Assembly (NCBI GenBank): GCA_943736015.1
Contig: OX031060.1
Coordinates: 3,554,001 to 3,618,000, forward strand
DNA length: 64,000 bases
Origin: Tridacna crocea
Taxonomy: Eukaryota; Mollusca; Bivalvia; Cardiida; Cardiidae
Reading direction: 5' to 3'
A program made the translations under genes and the position numbers. Shown here in pieces: positions 27,501-33,500 of this stretch. The notes beneath the pieces are model-generated. The model saw only the letters and a list, made by a program, of their open reading frames with translations. It was not told where the DNA came from and ran no database searches. Every line of letters begins with the position of its first letter. Position 1 is the first letter of the stretch.

Positions 27501-30500
27501 TAATATTATTTCTCAGGTTCTTAGGGTTATCACTACAAAATAATCAGAACCAGGACCCCAAAACAATAATACACTAATGCATTATCGAAATTAAGACTTG
27601 GGTTTAATAACACTGCTGGAGGCATTTTTATGTGATGATATAAATTTTTAAGCAATGATTTTGCAAAGTTATATTCAGGACAAGGAGTGCGTAAAGGCGA
27701 AATGTCACAGAGATGGAATCAGTTACTATTGCATGGCAAGCGTTTTACCAATGGTTTTCTTTTTTTCTTCCTTAGGGCAAACAGAAACAAGCTAAAAGGA
27801 CCCAGACATTTTTCCAGTTTTGTAACGCAAAGGAGGGTATAATACTGTGTACTGACGTCGCTGCCAGAGGTCTTGATATTCCTGCCGTTGATTGGATAGT
27901 TCAGTTTGACCCTCCAGATGACCCTAAAGTAGGTCAAAGACTTTCTTATCTCTACCAGGGCCCGTATTCACCAACCATTCTTAACTCTTTACCACACAAT
28001 CCCTAGTTTTAACGACCCAGAGAAAGCAGCCTTTTGAAAACACTGTGGGAAAAGGAGAAAATGCTGGTAATCAGCATTTTCTCCTTCTCCCACGTTTTCT
28101 TTATTTTCAGGATCAAGTTTCATCATTTTATTGGCATTTATTTTGTTGTCTGCAAATGCTTTCAATTTGGACAAGTCTAAGCGATCGTTGTGTGGTAAAG
28201 AGTTAAGAACGTTCTTTGTCTTATTCTCCAGAACTTTCTTCATATATAAGTAAGACATCTTCTAATTGGCTGAACCATTTGGTTTAGCCAATCAGAGGTT
28301 GTGTTACCTATGAATTTAGAAAACTTTGGAGAATAAGACCAATGATATTCTTATTCCGGCCCAGGGTCCAAAATCACAACCATTCTTAACATCATTCTTT
28401 GTCTTATTCTCCAAGGTTTAGTAAGTTAAAAGTTACACTACTTCTGACTGGCTGAACCATTTGATTTAACCATGTTGTCAACCAAACAGAAGTTGTGTTA
28501 CTTTCACATTTAGGAAGTTGGAGAATTAGATAAATAATGTTCCTGAGAATGGTTGGCGAATGTGAATCTAGATGTCAAAATTTTAGACTTGCAAAATCCT
28601 TTACCAAACAATCCCTGGTTTTCATGACCCAAAGAAAGAAGCCTTCTGAAAACATGGTGGGGAAAGGAGAAAATGCTGGTAACTAGCATTTTCTCCTTTC
28701 CCCACAATGTTTCCTACTTTTTTAAAGTCAAGTTTCAATTTGTGAGGTGCATTTATTTTGTTGTCTGCAAATGCTTTCAATCGGGAAAGTCTAAAATTTT
28801 GTCATTTGGTAAAAAGTTAAAGTAATTATAGAAGCCAAAAGTGAACAAAGTAGGTGTTGAATTGCATTTAGATTTATACCGGTAATACCATTTAACCCTT
28901 TACCAAACCACAAAATTTTAGACTAGTCCAAATTGAAAGCACTTGCAGACGACAAAGTAAATGTAACTCAAAAGTTGAAATTTGTTTCTAGCAGGGTAGA
29001 AAACGTTGTGGGAAAAGGGGAGAATGCTGATTACCAGCATTTTCTCCTTTTCCCACAATGTTTTCCAAAGGCTTCTATTTCAGGGTCGTAAAGACCAGGG
29101 ATTGTTTGGTAAAGGGTTAAAGGTGTGCAAACTATTGTGAAGATTGTTAAGAATTAAAGATGTAGCAAACAAATCCATTGCATTTATACTGGACCCGATA
29201 ATGATCCAGTGTTGGTGAAAAAGAGCGTAAGTGAGTAATGTGAAAAATAAGTGTGAAATGAATAAAACAGAGAGCTCAAGAGGGAGTGATTGTATTCTAA
29301 AATCATTATTTCTCTTTGAAACCCTGTGTTGTGTGTACTCATTAGAATCGTCTCAATGAGACGATTCTAATGAGTACGCACAACATAGGGTTTAGTGTAG
29401 AATAATAAAGATTTTCAATTTTGAAATCATAATCACTGCCTCTATCTGGAGCTCTGAAACCTGATTAACCTATTACCAAGTACCGGTAATCATGAGTTTT
29501 GAACACACTGAAGAAGAGGACTGGTAACCAGCTTTTTCTACCTTTTCCCACAATGCTTTCTACCAATTTTAGACAGAAATCATCATTTGAGCAATATTGA
29601 ATTTGTCATGTGCCATTGCTTTCAATTTGGTCATATCCAAAACTTTGGATTTTGGTAAATAGTTCAGATATGAAACACAAATATGAATTCAATGATAGAA
29701 AGTCATCAATGGGTTTCTTACTCAATTTTACATCATGTCTGTAACAACTATTTTATTACCCCATTACCACACAATCCCTACTTTTGACGACCCCAAGAAA
29801 GAAGCCTTGAGAAAACATTGTGGGAAAGTGCTGGTTACCAGCATTTTCTCGTTTTCCAACCATGTTTTCTACATTTCACAAAATAAATTTCAAATTTTCA
29901 GTCACATTTATTTTGTTGTCTGCAAATGCTTTCATTTTGGACAAGCCAAAATTATTGTTGTTTGGTAATGAGTTAAAGAAACATAGTACCGGTAACTACC
30001 AGTAGAGCAAATTCAGATCCCCATGAGCCTCTTATTATATGATAGTACTAACATAATGATTTTATTACAGGAATACATTCACAGAGTGGGTAGGACAGCA
30101 AGAGGAGAGGGAGCTAGAGGCCACGCCCTTCTTATTCTGCGCCCAGAGGAACTTGGGTTTCTACGATTTCTGAAGAATGCCAAAGTTCCATTAAATGAAT
30201 TTGAGTTTTCATGGAACAAGATATCGGACATTCAAATACAGGTAAACCAGGCCCTGTGAAAACAATATAGACCCAGGTATAGACCCATGTATAGACCCAG
30301 CTTAGCCTGTCCAGTAATTATGGTAATCTGTTCAGATTGAATAATCAATTAACTCATTACCAGACGACAAAAGTTTAGGTTTTTCCAAATCGAAAGCAAT
30401 TGCAGACTACAAAATAAAAGTGACTGAAAATTTGAAAATTGTTTTGTAAAGGGAAGAGAACATTGTGGGAAAAGGAGAAAATGCTGGTTACCAGCATTTT

Positions 30501-33500
30501 CTCTTTTTCCCACAATATTTTCTAAAGGCTTTTCAGGGTCATCAAAAGTAGGGATTGTGTGGTTATGGGTTTATCCAACAATTTTACTGATGATCAGTGA
30601 TAATTGATTATTTTATATATCCCTGTCTAAAATGGACAACAACAAAGGATGAAGCCTTTACCACACAATTCTGACTTTTAACAACCTTGAAAAAGAAGCC
30701 TTTTGAAAACATTTTGGGGAAAGGAGAAAATGCTGGTAACCAGCATTTTCTCCTTTTCCCACAATGTTTTCTACCCTTCACAAAACAAATTTCAAAATTT
30801 GGTCTAAGATTTTCATGTTTGATGAAGAGTTACAGAAGTGAAGTGATACTGGGCAGTCATGGTCCTCATGTCTTTTTTTTTTTTTCAGCTGGAGAAGTTG
30901 ATGGAGAAGAACCATTTCTTGAACCTGTCTGGGAAGCAAGCGTACAATTCATATGTCCGGGCATACTCATCACACAGCTTGAAAAGCATTTTTGACATCG
31001 AGCAGCTGGACCTGAAGAAAGTAGCCCTTTCCTTTGGGTTCAAAGTGCCACCTTTTGTCAACTTTGGTATCCTTTTCAGTCAAAATTGGTTTTTATTACA
31101 ATACTTAATTATATACCTGTGTATATACAACCTCAAATGCATGCGTCACATTCATATGAATATAAAATATCATGTTGTAGTTACTTTGCTAGTGATTTTA
31201 TTTGGTTTGATCAGCCTAAGAAAATTATGATGATATGCAAGACTAAAGGTCAACTGAGATGTCAAAATTTTCTTATGCAGTGAGAAGCAAATACAAGCAC
31301 CAGAAAAATACTACAACATGATTTTCCCTTTATTATGTACCTACATGTTTCAACAACAAAATTTGCAATTACTGATATTTTATTTGAAAATAGTAAACAA
31401 ACGTGACAATTAATGTAGAGTAATAATAAACTTATTTTCTCATTCATCTCAAGCAAGTTCAAACATAATGCAAGTTACTCTAACCCTTTACCAGATGAGA
31501 AACTTTTAGGCTGATCATCGCTTTCAAGCAGGGTAGAAAACTTTGTGGGGAAAGGAGAAAATACTGGTTACCAGCATTTTCTCCTTTTTCCACAATGTTT
31601 TCTATTCTTCCAAAGTCAGGTTTCAGTCTTTGAGTTATGTTTATTTTGTCGTCTGCAAGTGCTTTCAATTTGGAAGAGTCTAAAATTTCGTTGTTTGGTA
31701 AAGGGTGAAAGGGTGATGAACCTGCAATATAATTTTGATGAAAAAATCCAGATATGACTTATTGCCACATGTGGTTTTGTAATGCTTATTGTTTAAATAT
31801 AATTAGCGTGTTACCCACTATTGAACGCATTCTCTTTCCTGGAGCAGACTAATTTCTGATCAGCGCGGCAAAAGGAATAAGTATTTGAAACACTTTCAAA
31901 GCCAGCAGAGCCCCATTTAGCACTGTTAGTGTAGTATATTGGACTTGAGAACAGGGGAATTCTTTTCCAAGGATTGTTGGTATTCATTGCAACAGGGTCT
32001 TTTCCTCTCCCACTGCTGATTATTGTTTTGAAAGTTTTTATGAGGGAAAGCAGCTGATGGCTTGGTAAGACCTTAGCATGTAAACTACTGGTAGGCAGAA
32101 TCTCTAGGAAAAACATGGATAGGTGCACTGTTGGCCACAATATAACTGAAATAATTATGAAAACAGTGTTAAAGACCAAAATACTGGTTAGCATACAATC
32201 TTGAGTTTTAACCACCCAGAGAAAGAAAGCATTTGAAAACACTGTAGGTAAGGGAGAAAATGCAGCATTGTTCCCTTTTCCTGCAATGTTTTCTACCCTT
32301 TTCTGAGAGAAATTGCGTGTTTTGAGCCCCATTTGATTTGGCAAATGCTCTTAAATTGGACAAATCAAATATTTTATCCTCTGGTAAAACTTAAAGGAGA
32401 AAATGCTGATAAAAAGAATTTTCTCCTTTTCCCACATTGTTTTCTTCCCTATCAAAGACAACTTCAACAATTTTGGTCACATTTAATTTGTCCTCTACGT
32501 ATGCTCTTGGTTTGGCCAAGCCTCAATTTTTGTTGTGTGGTAAAGGGTTAACTCATTACCAAACCACAAAATTTTAGGTTTGTCCAAATTGAAAGTATTT
32601 GCAGATGGCAAAAATGAAAGTGACTGAAAATTTGAAATTTGTTCTGTGAAGGGTAGAAAACATTGTGGAAAAAGGAGAAAATGCTGGTGACCAGCATTTT
32701 CTCCTTTTCCAACAATGTTTTCCAAAGGCTTCTTTCTCAGGGTCATCAAAAGTAGGGATTGTGTGGTAAAGAGTTTAGAGCTCTGAAAGTATTGACTTTA
32801 GTTTGATTCTCACTTTGAGGCTCTAACTTCACTGATAGTACTGGGTGTTTTGTCAGAGTACCCTTTGGCCATACACTTCACATCCCATCTTCTTGGTTGT
32901 AAATTGATTCATTGATTGTATGGTGTTTATTGCCATTTTCAACAGTATTTCAGTTATATCATGGTGGCCATTGCAACTATGCATGCTTTCCTGGAATCTC
33001 GTTAAACAGTACTCGGTGCTATTTTCTTTTTTTTTTTTCCAGTGGCTGCTTTCCCACATAGCCAAAATTGAAATAATGGTCAGCGGTGGGATAGGAATGA
33101 AACCTATCATCAGTTCTAGGAATGAAATTGGCCAAGCTAGTGATCGAACCCATGACCCCCTGTTCTTAGGTCTTGCATGTTACTGACTGAGCTACCAGGG
33201 CTTGGCTTCTTGGTTGTTAAAACACAGGATTGTTGGGTAAAGGGTTAACCCATTACCAAACGACAATATTTTAGACTGGTCCAGATTGAAAGCATTTGCA
33301 GATGACAAAATAAAAGTGACTGAAAATTTGAAATTTGTTTTTTGAAAGGTAGAAAACATTGTAGGAAAAGGAGAAAATGCTGGTTACCAGCATTTTCTTC
33401 TTTTCCCACAGTGTTTTCTAAAGGCTTCTTTCTCAGGGGCGTCAAAAGTAGGGATTGTGTGGTAAAGGGTTAATAAGAACAGACAGGACATGCACAAAGT

